From Synechococcus sp. Nb3U1 (GTDB lineage Bacteria > Cyanobacteriota > Cyanobacteriia > Thermostichales > Thermostichaceae): DNA of 64,000 bases. Numbering within the stretch: the first letter of the stretch is position 1; each line of letters opens with the position of its first letter. Below the pieces are notes generated by a model. That model made no database searches and was not told the DNA's origin. It saw only the letters and a program-made list of their open reading frames with translations. Location: contig NZ_JAKFYQ010000001.1 of the NCBI RefSeq assembly GCF_021533835.1, positions 2,114,427 through 2,178,426 of the forward strand, read 5' to 3'. Positions 52,626 through 61,411 of this stretch are shown here, piece after piece. The position numbers and the translations under genes are program-made.

Positions 52626-53954
52626 CTACAAGCCACCCTGGGCCACTACCTTTACGGTTGTCAAGGCTTCGACATCAACTGGGCCACGCACATGCAGCCG
52701 TTGGGTCGAAATGCCCAGAGATAAATCCCAAAACGCCCCCAAGGTGGGGATCCCCGCCCCTCGCCCTGCCGACAGAGGAGAGGTATTGATGTGGATCAAA
52801 GCTGCATCCACCTCCTGCAAGAAGCGCTGTGCCGCCGATTGGCTATCGGTGAGGATCGTTTCTGATTGATGGTAGCCGTTTTTGTTAATCCAGGTGATCG
52901 CCTCCGCCAGATCGGAGATTGGTTGCAGGCGCAGGTGGGGGCGTTCGGTAGAATCGAACCCTTCTCCAATCGGGTGCAAGTCCGGGAACTGTTCTAGAAT
53001 CGGGGCTGCCGCTTGAATATCGATCCCTTGGCTGAGCAATGCCTCGATCAGTTGGGCCAAATGAGCCGCCGCCCAGTCGGGGTGGAGCAACAGCCAGAGG
53101 GTGAGGGGTTGGTAGATCGGGATCCCTTCCGAGCCGTACTGAGCCAGATGATCCAGCAAGACCGATTTCACCAAAGGCCAAGGAGCGGTGCGATCCAGAT
53201 AGATATGGCCATAGCCCAAGTGGGTCACCAAAATCGGGACTTTGCTTGCTTGCAACAGAAACTCTACCCAGCCAGGACGACCGCAGGGAATCACCAGATC
53301 CAAATAGCGCGTTTGCTGGAGCAGCAGCAACAGGGAGGAATCCTCTTGCGGGCTCGCCGTCAAATCCCGAGCAGGTAATGATGACCCTCCGGGTCGTGCG
53401 GAGTACGATTGAATTGCCCCTTCGGGGATCCCATGTTCGTAGGCAGTCTCTGCCAGTAGCTCCACAATGGCTTGGTGGGTTTTTTGGATTGGGCCATTCC
53501 CCGCCACAATCACGCCATTCCCGGTTTTTAGAGCCATACCAATGCCATTCAAGGCAAATTCTGGATAAATCTCATAAACTAGGGCGATTAACCCCAAAGG
53601 CACGCGGTAACGGTTTATCAGCAGACCATTTTCCTGTCGATACCCTCCCTCCAGTCTGCCAATGGGATCCGGTTGTTGGGCCAAACGGGTCAGCAACTGG
53701 GCTGCTCGTTGTAGGCGCTCGGGGGTGAGCTTCATGCCATTTAGGATCCACTCGGGCACGGTTTGCTCACGGCAGTTTTCCAAATCCAGGGTATTGGCCT
53801 CCAGAAGCAAAGCGGAGCGCTCCAACAATGCTTCAGATAGAGCCAACAGCGCCTGACGTTTGGTTTGGCTACTGAGGCGCTGCAACTGCGGTAACAGACG
53901 GCGCACCTGTCGCAGAGTCGTGCCCAAGTCAAAATCTTGCTCGAAATCTGCCAC
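52626..53954 (-). CDS. ProA paralogue lacking the catalytic cysteine
   Basis: 442 residues in the gamma-glutamyl phosphate reductase family: LRQVRRLLPQLQRLSSQTKRQALLALSEAL, PLGLIALVYEIYPEFALNGIGMALKTGNGVIVAGN and ILTDSQSAAQRFLQEVDAALIHINTSP are conserved. The nucleophile Cys, normally in the RPxVCN motif, is absent: that stretch reads YGSEGIPIYQ, and the usual GxCHxY reads GYGHIYLD. NADPH-binding glycine regions remain in part. It is probably not an active reductase. Cyanobacteria often carry two ProA-like proteins and this looks like the degenerate one. GTG 53954 is the start. Confidence 0.8.
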   Translation of the reverse strand: MADFEQDFDLGTTLRQVRRLLPQLQRLSSQTKRQALLALSEALLERSALLLEANTLDLENCREQTVPEWILNGMKLTPERLQRAAQLLTRLAQQPDPIGRLEGGYRQENGLLINRYRVPLGLIALVYEIYPEFALNGIGMALKTGNGVIVAGNGPIQKTHQAIVELLAETAYEHGIPEGAIQSYSARPGGSSLPARDLTASPQEDSSLLLLLQQTRYLDLVIPCGRPGWVEFLLQASKVPILVTHLGYGHIYLDRTAPWPLVKSVLLDHLAQYGSEGIPIYQPLTLWLLLHPDWAAAHLAQLIEALLSQGIDIQAAAPILEQFPDLHPIGEGFDSTERPHLRLQPISDLAEAITWINKNGYHQSETILTDSQSAAQRFLQEVDAALIHINTSPLSAGRGAGIPTLGAFWDLSLGISTQRLHVRGPVDVEALTTVKVVAQGGL

Positions 53955-54073
53955 TGCAACTTCTCCCGGTGGAGACAGATCCGCTGGTTTCCCCAGACCA
54001 CTGCTAACAGGAAATGACCCTGTTCACAAGTGTTGAGGATACGGAGTCACTCTTTGCTGCGATACGCAAAGCC

Positions 54074-54559
54074 TCAAGGCCGCTGCAAAAGCAGGATCGC
54101 AGTCACCATCAGCAGGGTTAGCAACAGGCAAAGAATGATGAACCAACTGAGCAACTGAGTTTGATTCGGGAAGAGCATCGCGCCGATGAACCCCACCACC
54201 AGCACTACCCCCAAGCTGAGGGTAAGGCCCAGGAGAGCGGATCCCTGCGGGGTGTTTTCCCGCTTCAGCACCCACTGATAACCGTTCCAAAACCAAATTT
54301 TGCGATAGGGATAGGATACCGCCAATTGCTCAATGTGCAGCTGATCGGGGGTAATGGCAAAAATGTGTTGACAACGGCTGCATCCGAGCGCCTCCGTTAA
54401 CGTAATCAGACGCAATTGGCCCTGATGACAACAGGGACAGGGGTAAATCTTGGTGGGCTCGATCGCTTGGGCGACACGCAGCACCGGTTTTTGGCGGGGA
54501 AACTTGCGGGGAGAAGAAAACGCCACAGGTCTCGGTGAGGAGGAGTCGGGATCCCTCAC
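54074..54559 (-). CDS. Zinc-ribbon membrane hypothetical protein
   Basis: 161 residues, GTG start. A four-Cys zinc ribbon (CPCCHQGQL and CSRCQHIF, about 41-65) is followed by an aromatic stretch KIWFWNGYQWVLKRE and two C-terminal membrane helices (about 105-130 and 137-158). Similar proteins are seen in cyanobacteria without a name. Zinc ribbons of this type bind protein or RNA, or act as a structural knob on membrane proteins. Function unknown. Confidence 0.65.
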   Translation of the reverse strand: MRDPDSSSPRPVAFSSPRKFPRQKPVLRVAQAIEPTKIYPCPCCHQGQLRLITLTEALGCSRCQHIFAITPDQLHIEQLAVSYPYRKIWFWNGYQWVLKRENTPQGSALLGLTLSLGVVLVVGFIGAMLFPNQTQLLSWFIILCLLLTLLMVTAILLLQRP

Positions 54560-54636
54560 ATCCTATCTTCACAGTCTCCGCTGGATCCGAGCTTGGTGGC
54601 GGATCCCTGACAAAACAACCCGCCCAAACGCTCTGA

Positions 54637-54873
54637 TTAGAGTGCTGAAGACGTTTGTAGCCAGGCCTGAAATTCCCGCAACATTTGGCTGGTACCCGCT
54701 TCAAAAGCTTGTCCCACCCGTTCTGGGATCAAGGTGAGGATATCCACCTCTGGAAACACAAGGCTAATGCACCATGCTTGCCAGTTGTATGGGCTTTCCA
54801 GCCTGAACGACAGGGATATGTCCACCCTGAATAACGACGGGATGCTTTGAACTTGGGGTGGTTTGTCGTCCAC
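54637..54873 (-). CDS. Small open frame, possible gene or gene remnant
   Basis: 78 residues from GTG. The frame stays open further upstream, reading through the end of the next gene (2Fe-2S protein) in another phase, so the true start is not fixed. The segment SPYNWQAWCISLVFPEVDILTLIPERVGQAFEAGTSQMLREFQAWLQ is well-behaved protein-like sequence. It may be a short gene, or the remains of a longer one. I do not recognise the family. Confidence 0.35.
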   Translation of the reverse strand: MDDKPPQVQSIPSLFRVDISLSFRLESPYNWQAWCISLVFPEVDILTLIPERVGQAFEAGTSQMLREFQAWLQTSSAL

Positions 54874-54917
54874 CCACAGGGGTGGTACTCCAAGTCCGCC
54901 CGCTCTATTTCCTCCGG

Positions 54918-55535
54918 CTACAGAGCTAGGGGACTGACGCGATTTCGTTCAGCACTTGGCTCAGATGGAGAAGGAAAATGGCGCTCCAACAAAGCCGGGA
55001 TTCCTTGTGCCGAGACCCCGCTGTAGCGGGCTTTGTCGGGCATAAACACAACGTTTGGGCCCCGCTTGCACTCTTTCATACAGCCCACCCCCTGCACGCG
55101 GATAGCATCGGGGTAGGTGGCCAAATGGGTCTTCAAGGCTTGGATCACCTCCCCAGCGCCCCGCCGACAACAATCGGACTTTTGGCAGACGAGTACGGTG
55201 CCCTTGGGTTTTGGGCTGGGATCCCCTGCTGAAGATCCGGTCTGAAGTGCAGGCTCTAAAGAGGACTGAGCTGGGCTGGGCACCACTCGGTAGAGCACCC
55301 ACTTCTCCTGCCCTTTGCGCAGATCCACCTCCCGTTCGCCCCAAATTTGGATGGCATCGCCGGGTCGCAGGGTGCGATATAGCTCAGAGCGAATCGGTTT
55401 TGGGATCTTGCCAGTAAAGAGGTCGGATCCCGTCTGCCAGCGCAAATACTTCAATTTGCCATCTGAGGAGGGCACAAACCCCAAAAATCGGCCTTCCCAT
55501 TCAAATGGGATCCCTTGCTTATGCGACTTGCCCAT
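54918..55535 (-). CDS. Thioredoxin-like 2Fe-2S ferredoxin-domain protein
   Basis: 205 residues. Residues 1-90 are a domain typical of cyanobacterial proteins (PFEWEGRFLGFVPSSDGKLKYLRW). The C-terminal domain (about 105-190) has the thioredoxin-like 2Fe-2S fold: VLVCQKSDCCRRGAGEV and GVGCMKECKRGPNVVFMPDKARYSGV carry the cluster cysteines. It should transfer electrons or sense redox in the cytosol. ATG 55535 overlaps the stop of the 95-residue gene upstream by 17 bp, so the pair is coupled. Confidence 0.82.
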   Translation of the reverse strand: MGKSHKQGIPFEWEGRFLGFVPSSDGKLKYLRWQTGSDLFTGKIPKPIRSELYRTLRPGDAIQIWGEREVDLRKGQEKWVLYRVVPSPAQSSLEPALQTGSSAGDPSPKPKGTVLVCQKSDCCRRGAGEVIQALKTHLATYPDAIRVQGVGCMKECKRGPNVVFMPDKARYSGVSAQGIPALLERHFPSPSEPSAERNRVSPLAL

Positions 55536-55806
55536 CTTGCCCCCCTGCTTGAATGTTCAATTGCCAGCAGGTTTCCAGACCCTGCACCAGCTCCTGCCGA
55601 CGGGCGGTATGCTGCCGGATCACACTCCGCACCTGCAGGGCTGCTAATAGCGTATTCATTTCCACCTGTAGGCCACCATCGCCCGTACACACCGACGGGA
55701 TCCCCAACTCCAGCAGCCGACGACAAATGCGCCAGCGCTCCCCAAAGGGGATATCCAAACGATAGCTGCCAGAGGACAAATCAGGGAGCAGAGAAACCGA
55801 GTTCAT
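55519..55806 (-). CDS. Conserved cyanobacterial hypothetical protein
   Basis: 95 residues from ATG 55806. SGSYRLDIPFGERWRICRRLLELGIPSVCTGDGGLQVEMNTLLAALQVRSVIRQHTARRQELVQGLETCWQL gives an alpha/beta fold with one Cys in the middle. I have seen proteins of this shape paired with the 2Fe-2S gene in other cyanobacteria. An upstream frame to 55863 has a membrane-like start that is less plausible. Function unknown. Confidence 0.7.
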   Translation of the reverse strand: MNSVSLLPDLSSGSYRLDIPFGERWRICRRLLELGIPSVCTGDGGLQVEMNTLLAALQVRSVIRQHTARRQELVQGLETCWQLNIQAGGQDGQVA

Positions 55807-55985
55807 AGCTGAAATCAACACCTCCAAGTCGAAGAATAAAAGATAAAGTAGAAATTTTCTCAATAAGTGATCAAAAAAAACCGGGAGGGTGAATTGATAA
55901 ACTGCATCAGCTCCACGAGTATCCCGGCCAAGCTATCTAACCCCTGTCAATCCTTTCTGTCCCGATTAGAAAATAGGGATGTGGA

Positions 55986-56537
55986 TTAGGCTTTACCGTT
56001 CATCAGTCCAAACACCAGGCTATCGTTGGCCAGGAAATGATTCAGGTGAAAGGCACGGTCTTCAGTTTTCAACAAAATCTGCTCGTAGAGATAGCGAGTA
56101 GCCCGATCCCCAAGGCTTTCCGCCTGAGCAGCTTGTCGCCGCAACAGATCGATAATCGCCTGCTCTGCTGCTAAGTCGTTGCTCAACATCTGCCGCGCCT
56201 CAAAGGCCCCATCTGGCTCTGGAGTAAAGCAACACATCTGGGCCAAGGTCGCAAAGGTGGCCACCGGCACACCCCCTAGCCCGTCCAGACGCTCTCCCAA
56301 ATCGTGAACGTGCTCACTCACCTCTTCATAATGATTTTTAAAGAATTCGTGCAGAGAGTAAAACTCGGTGCCTTCCACCACGAAGTGATGCTTTTGGTAT
56401 TGCAGATACAACCCCTGAAAACTGGCAAAGAGCGCATTCATACCCTCACAAACCGGCTGGGTCACCTCAGCCCCGAGCAGGACAGCATTGTTCCGCACGC
56501 TGCTAAGTGCTTGGCGCAAAGTTGAAGTTTCAGACAT
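55986..56537 (-). CDS. dps: Dps-family ferritin-like protein
   Basis: 183 residues, all-helical. The ferroxidase region is [41 protein letters not shown], containing the His pair and the Glu/Asp ligands that lie between subunits. Dps forms dodecameric shells that oxidise iron with peroxide and protect DNA. The N-terminal 25 residues are not basic, so DNA binding may be weak. The 345-bp gap (56538-56882) to the divergent GGDEF-EAL gene contains no gene and should hold both promoters. Confidence 0.92.
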   Translation of the reverse strand: MSETSTLRQALSSVRNNAVLLGAEVTQPVCEGMNALFASFQGLYLQYQKHHFVVEGTEFYSLHEFFKNHYEEVSEHVHDLGERLDGLGGVPVATFATLAQMCCFTPEPDGAFEARQMLSNDLAAEQAIIDLLRRQAAQAESLGDRATRYLYEQILLKTEDRAFHLNHFLANDSLVFGLMNGKA

Positions 56538-56882
56538 ACTTCAAGGTTCTCCAGCGAAGGTGAGTGAAAATGGGTCAAGAACCAGCCTAACAAAGAAACC
56601 CTAGGATCCCTTGCTGTTGACCCTTACCCTCAGCATAGTACAAAGGAGCCGTATTTGTGAACTGTTATCAATAAGCCTTGTTTTTGATTGAAAGGGTTAG
56701 AGGGTGAGTCTGTGTCTGGCACTCCTGGCTACGGGAAAACAGACGACAAGATACGTTAAAGGATACGACCCAACCCTATCGGTAGCGTGTAACCTTGGCT
56801 TTGAGCGGTTCGCGACTCTAAATTGAGGGAGGGATTAGCGGTCTTGCTCGGCAGATTCATATTATAAAGGTAGGGTAAAGGG

Positions 56883-58955
56883 GTGATCGTGCCTGTGGCA
56901 GCAGAGCAACTGCTATTGGTGGCTTCTCAGGAAACAGCCTCTCGGCTATGTCCGGTGCTGCGCTTGCAGGGGTTTCGGGTGCGGGTGGGCCAATCGGCGG
57001 ATGCCTTGCCTTTGCAGCTGGCGGCTGGCCAATTGGATTTGGCTCTGTTGGATTTGGGATATGTGACCGAGATCCCGCCACAGGGGCTGCCGCTGATCTA
57101 CTTCGATTCCGGGCTTGCCGAGCTGCCCTCTCAAGCCCAGTTACGGCTGCGGGGTATCGAACCGGGTTTATATCTGGCGGATCCCACCGATGCTCAAGCG
57201 CTGCGAACAGCGATCGAATTTTGTTTGTACAAGCATCGGGCCGAGAACAAACTGAAAAGTCTGGAACAGTGGTTGGTTTCCAGCTTGACCAGTGTGGGGG
57301 ATGCGGTGATCTCCACGGATTTGCAGGGGCGGATTACCTTTATTAACCCGGTTGCCGAGGCTCTGACTGGCTGGCGCCGCGGGGAATCTTTGGGCAAACC
57401 CGTCTCGGAAATTGTTCGGATCGTGGATGCCCGCACCCATCAGCCTCTACCGGATCCCTGGGGGGAAGCGCTGCGGGGTCAGGTGATGCTCGGCTCCGGC
57501 GAGGCGGTATTGCTCTTGGCGCGGGATGGGGCGGAAGTGCCGGTGGCCAATGGCATCGCCCCCTTACGGGATGAATCTGGCCAACCGAAAGGATCAATCC
57601 TAGTGCTGCGGGATCTGACGGTGCGACAGTCTCCCCACGGGCTACTCAGCGCCCTGCACGATACCCTGACAGAGCTGCCCAATCGCGCCCTGTTTATGGA
57701 TCGGCTGCAACGGGCGGTGGAACGGGCCCGGCGGCTCCCTGGGGAGCGTTTTGCCGTGTTGTTTTTGGATTTGAACCGGTTTAAGTCGGTGAACGATACC
57801 CTCGGCCATCATGCCGGTGACGAACTGTTGGTGGGGACGGCCCGGCGTCTGGAGGCCTGTGTGCGCTCCATCGATACTCTGGCGCGTTTTGGCGGCGACG
57901 AATTTGCCATTTTGCTAGAAGGGATCCAACAGGTGAGCGATGCCACCCGGGTTGCCGAACGCATCCACCAATCTTTGCAGGTGCCGTTCCAGATCCAGTC
58001 CCACGAAATCACAATCAGCGCCAGCATTGGCATTGCCCTGGCTGGCTCTCAGGCGTTGGCTCCCGAACAACTGCTGCAACAGGCGGATAGCGCCATGTAT
58101 CGGGCCAAACAACAGGGGCCAAGTCGGTACGAAGTGTTCGATCCGCTTTTGCACCGCTACGCCAAGGCCAGAGCCCAATGGGAAGAGGAGCTACGGCACG
58201 CCCTAGACCAAGAACAATGGCAGGTCTGTTACCAACCGATGGTGAATTTGGCTACAGGGGATTGGCAGGCAGTAGAAGCCCTGCTCTACTGGGAACACCC
58301 AGAGCGGGGTTGGCTGAGTGGGCGGGAGTTTCTTGGGGTGGCAGAAGAAGCTGGGTTGGCGGTGCCCTTGGCAGATTGGTTTATTCAGGCTGCCCTGCGA
58401 CAGTGGCAGCAGTGGCGAGCGCAGTATCCCTGGATGTCGGAGTTGCCTTTACACCTCAACTTGCTTCCCCAGCAATTTGCCCAGCCGGATTTGGCCCAAC
58501 GCCTGCATCGCTGGTTACAGGAGTTCCAACTTTCTGGATCCCTGTTGCACCTTGGGTTAACGGGCACCATGTTGATGGAGGCCAGTTCTCTAGTGGAGCA
58601 GCAACTGCACCAATTGCAATTGTTGGGTGTGGCGTTGGTGTTGGAGCGGTTTGGTAGTGGCTATGTCTGTTTGCAACGCCTGAGTACCTTACCCCTACAG
58701 GGAATCCGGCTAGATGGATCCTTGGTGCAGCCAATCGGCCCCCATCAATTGGAACCGGACAAAACCCTGCTAGCGGCCCTACGCCTGGCAGAGACCCTGA
58801 ATCTGCCCGTGACGGCCCCCGCCATTGAAACTTCAGAACAAGCCCTCTACCTGCAGCGCATGGGCTGTGTGGCGGGTCAGGGATCCCACTTTTATCCGCC
58901 TCTAGCCCCTCGTGAGATGGGATCCCTATTGGGGGCAGAATCCTTGGCGGCTTGA
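56883..58955 (+). CDS. Receiver-like / PAS / GGDEF / degenerate EAL c-di-GMP protein
   Basis: 690 residues, GTG start. Residues 1-115 resemble a receiver without phospho-Asp. A PAS domain (about 125-245) has VGDAVISTDLQGRITFINPVAEALTGW. The GGDEF domain (about 260-425) has RFGGDEFAIL and an I-site Arg-Ser-Ile-Asp just before it, so diguanylate cyclase activity with product inhibition is likely. The EAL-type domain (about 435-685) keeps VEALLYWEHP and NLLPQQF but has LTGTMLM for LEITES, LERFGSG for DDFGTG and APAIET for AEGVE. Key metal ligands are lost, so it probably does not cut c-di-GMP. Confidence 0.88.
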   Translation: MIVPVAAEQLLLVASQETASRLCPVLRLQGFRVRVGQSADALPLQLAAGQLDLALLDLGYVTEIPPQGLPLIYFDSGLAELPSQAQLRLRGIEPGLYLADPTDAQALRTAIEFCLYKHRAENKLKSLEQWLVSSLTSVGDAVISTDLQGRITFINPVAEALTGWRRGESLGKPVSEIVRIVDARTHQPLPDPWGEALRGQVMLGSGEAVLLLARDGAEVPVANGIAPLRDESGQPKGSILVLRDLTVRQSPHGLLSALHDTLTELPNRALFMDRLQRAVERARRLPGERFAVLFLDLNRFKSVNDTLGHHAGDELLVGTARRLEACVRSIDTLARFGGDEFAILLEGIQQVSDATRVAERIHQSLQVPFQIQSHEITISASIGIALAGSQALAPEQLLQQADSAMYRAKQQGPSRYEVFDPLLHRYAKARAQWEEELRHALDQEQWQVCYQPMVNLATGDWQAVEALLYWEHPERGWLSGREFLGVAEEAGLAVPLADWFIQAALRQWQQWRAQYPWMSELPLHLNLLPQQFAQPDLAQRLHRWLQEFQLSGSLLHLGLTGTMLMEASSLVEQQLHQLQLLGVALVLERFGSGYVCLQRLSTLPLQGIRLDGSLVQPIGPHQLEPDKTLLAALRLAETLNLPVTAPAIETSEQALYLQRMGCVAGQGSHFYPPLAPREMGSLLGAESLAA

Positions 58956-59085
58956 TGTCTGCCTAGTGTCTTGGTTTGAGATCCCTGGGATCCCTTCTTG
59001 GTAGGGGACGAGCCCGTTACAGGGTATCGGCAGGAGCCATACTGAGGTTATACGCCTGTGGATCCCGGCTTGGGAATAGAGAGCC

Positions 59086-60336
59086 ATGCCCCCAATTGAT
59101 CCTGATCCAGACAGCCAACCCTGGATCGACAAGCTGATTACCTTAACCCATCAAACCGTTGCTCGTGCCCAAAGCAGCTCAACCCAACCCTGGGATTGGG
59201 CCAGTCACCCAGTCAAGGAGAGCGTTAAACAGAGCCTGTTGGAAGCGGAGGCAGAGATGGGCCACTGCAATGTCATGGTGATCGGCAAAACAGGGGTGGG
59301 CAAAAGCACCCTGGTGAACGCTGTCTTTAAGGATGAACTGGCTCGAACGGGTGTGGGCAGCCCCGTGACCCGTCACATTCGCAAATATTCCAAACAAGAT
59401 TGCCCGATCACCATCTACGATACGCCGGGCATGGAATTGGCTGGAGAACAAAATGTTGGTATCCGCCTAGAAGTGGCCCAATGTATTGATGAACTGCGCC
59501 TACAGGATCCCGAGCATCACATCCACATCATTTGGTATTGCATCCATCATGAAGCCAATCGGCTAGAAGAAACCGAACTGGATTGGTTGCGGGCTTTAGA
59601 ACTTAAAGATGTACCGGTCATTTTAATTTTGACCCAATACTTAGACGGCTCTGAAGAAAGCGAGTTCCTGCAATACTTGCAACACCAGAACCCGCCAGTG
59701 CGCTATATTGTTCCGCTCTTGGCTCGCGACAAAGTAATTACCCGGCAAATCACTATTCCCGCCCACGGATTGGAGCACTTAATTGGCTGTACGTTGGAAC
59801 TGCTGCCGGAAGTCGCCCGTCTCGCTTTTATTCGACAACAACTGCTGCGGGTGGATCTAAAAGCTGATGCCGCCCTTAAGTATGTATCGAGCTACGTGGC
59901 CAGTGCTGCGTTTATCGGAGCTGTGCCCATCCCTTTTGCCGATGCACCCCTGTTGGTGACCGCACAAATTGGCATGATCGCCAATATCAGCTTTATTTTT
60001 GGCTACAAAACTTCCCCTTCTTTTTACTACTCCCTGATGGTGGCTTTGGCTGGAATTGGGGGAGCAACGGTGGCGGGGCGGGCGATTGTTTCCAACTTAC
60101 TCAAGTTTATCCCGGGTGTTGGATCGATTGCGGGCGGGATCCTTCAATCCACCACGGCAGCCACCCTCACCCTCTCGATTGGCCTTGCCTACATTGAGGT
60201 GATGAAAGCGATTGCCCGCGCTGAAATTAAAGAGATCCAATTATCTCAATCGGAAATTCAAGAGCTATTTGTGCAGCAGTACCGCGACTATGCGGCTTCT
60301 GGAAGAAACAACCTCAGGGATGAGGACTGGGAGTGA
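59086..60336 (+). CDS. GTPase with DUF697-like membrane tail
   Basis: 416 residues. The G domain (about 60-230) has G1 GKTGVGKST, G3 DTPG and a G4 region ILTQYLDG instead of NKxD, so base recognition is unusual. The C-terminal part (about 255-400) is hydrophobic and glycine-rich, VSSYVASAAFIGAVPIPFADAPLLVTAQIGMI and FIPGVGSIAGGILQ, as in DUF697 proteins that insert in membranes. Cyanobacterial members are often called YcjF/Era-like or GTPase DUF697. A role in envelope or stress physiology is assumed. Confidence 0.85.
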   Translation: MPPIDPDPDSQPWIDKLITLTHQTVARAQSSSTQPWDWASHPVKESVKQSLLEAEAEMGHCNVMVIGKTGVGKSTLVNAVFKDELARTGVGSPVTRHIRKYSKQDCPITIYDTPGMELAGEQNVGIRLEVAQCIDELRLQDPEHHIHIIWYCIHHEANRLEETELDWLRALELKDVPVILILTQYLDGSEESEFLQYLQHQNPPVRYIVPLLARDKVITRQITIPAHGLEHLIGCTLELLPEVARLAFIRQQLLRVDLKADAALKYVSSYVASAAFIGAVPIPFADAPLLVTAQIGMIANISFIFGYKTSPSFYYSLMVALAGIGGATVAGRAIVSNLLKFIPGVGSIAGGILQSTTAATLTLSIGLAYIEVMKAIARAEIKEIQLSQSEIQELFVQQYRDYAASGRNNLRDEDWE

Positions 60337-60366
60337 AGTGCTGAAGTTGAATGTTACTTGGAGATG

Positions 60367-61371
60367 TTATTTGGAGATCGAAGTAGAACTGGGGCTGGCT
60401 TCCACCTTGCTGCGGCTGAGGGTACCGTCAAACCCAAATGCCCCTTGTACCAAGTAGAGAGGGCGGCCTTTGACCTCTTCAAAAATACGGCCCAAGTATT
60501 CCCCAATCACCCCCAAGCTGATCAATTGGATCCCGCCCAGAAATAGCATGATCACGGCCAAAGATGCATACCCAGGGACATCCGATCCAAATAACAGCGT
60601 GCGAATCACCAAAAAGAGGCCATAGAGCAAAGCCAGCAATGAAATCCCTAGACCCAAATAGCTCCACACCCGTAGTGGCCAAGAACTGAAGGACGTGATC
60701 CCCTCCATCGCCAAATTCCACAGGCGCCAATAATTCCACTGGGTTTTGCCCCGAAACCGAGGAGCGCGATCGTAAAAAATGGCCGTTTGCCGATAGCCCA
60801 CCCAGGCAAAGATCCCTTTCATAAAGCGGGTGCGCTCCCGCATTTGCTTGATGGCCTCTACCACCTGTCGATCCAGTAGTCGAAAATCCCCCGTGTTGCG
60901 TGGGATCCGCACCTGACTGAGTTGATCAATGACATGGTAAAACCCGTTGGCGGTAAATTGTTTGAGCCAGCTTTCCCCCTGACGGCTACGCCGCACCGCG
61001 TACACCACCTGGTAGCCCTGTCGCCACAGCTCTAGCATCTCTGGGATCAGTTCCGGTGGATCCTGTAGGTCGGCATCGATGGGAATGACGGCTCTTCCCG
61101 AGGTGTAATCGATCCCTGCGGTGAGGGCAATCTCTTTGCCAAAACAACGGGAGAGGTTGAGCACCTTAATGCGGGGATCCCGTTGGTGAAAGGCGAGCAG
61201 TTTTTCTAGGGTATTGTCTTGGCTGCCATCGTTGACGCAGACCAATTCGTAGCTGAGCTGTAGCGGATCCAAAGTTTGGGTAAGGCGCCCAAACAAATGC
61301 TCAAGGTTATCCGCCTCGTTTTTGCAGGGGATGACGATGGATAGCTCAGGGGCAGTCAGCTCAGCTAACAT
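60367..61371 (-). CDS. Family 2 glycosyltransferase, GtrB/dolichol-phosphate-mannose-synthase-like
   Basis: 334 residues from ATG 61371. The GT-A domain (about 8-230) includes SIVIPCKNEADNL, LVCVNDGSQDNT, PIDADLQDPPELI (the DxD-type motif) and NTGDFRLLDRQVVEAI. Two membrane helices (about 240-265 and 278-305) follow, as in GtrB/DPM1-related enzymes that charge undecaprenyl phosphate with glucose or another sugar. Upstream 28 residues to 61455 are unlike the family. It converges with the GTPase gene and its start is 41 bases after the hslO stop. Confidence 0.9.
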   Translation of the reverse strand: MLAELTAPELSIVIPCKNEADNLEHLFGRLTQTLDPLQLSYELVCVNDGSQDNTLEKLLAFHQRDPRIKVLNLSRCFGKEIALTAGIDYTSGRAVIPIDADLQDPPELIPEMLELWRQGYQVVYAVRRSRQGESWLKQFTANGFYHVIDQLSQVRIPRNTGDFRLLDRQVVEAIKQMRERTRFMKGIFAWVGYRQTAIFYDRAPRFRGKTQWNYWRLWNLAMEGITSFSSWPLRVWSYLGLGISLLALLYGLFLVIRTLLFGSDVPGYASLAVIMLFLGGIQLISLGVIGEYLGRIFEEVKGRPLYLVQGAFGFDGTLSRSKVEASPSSTSISK

Positions 61372-61411
61372 CCAAGGGCAACCAGAAGGGCAAAAAAGGA
61401 TCCCTTCGACA

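Noticed and set aside
56760-56880. A TGAGCGGTTCGCGACTC stretch that resembles a tRNA T-arm
   Set aside because: No acceptor stem, D-arm or anticodon arm can be folded around it.
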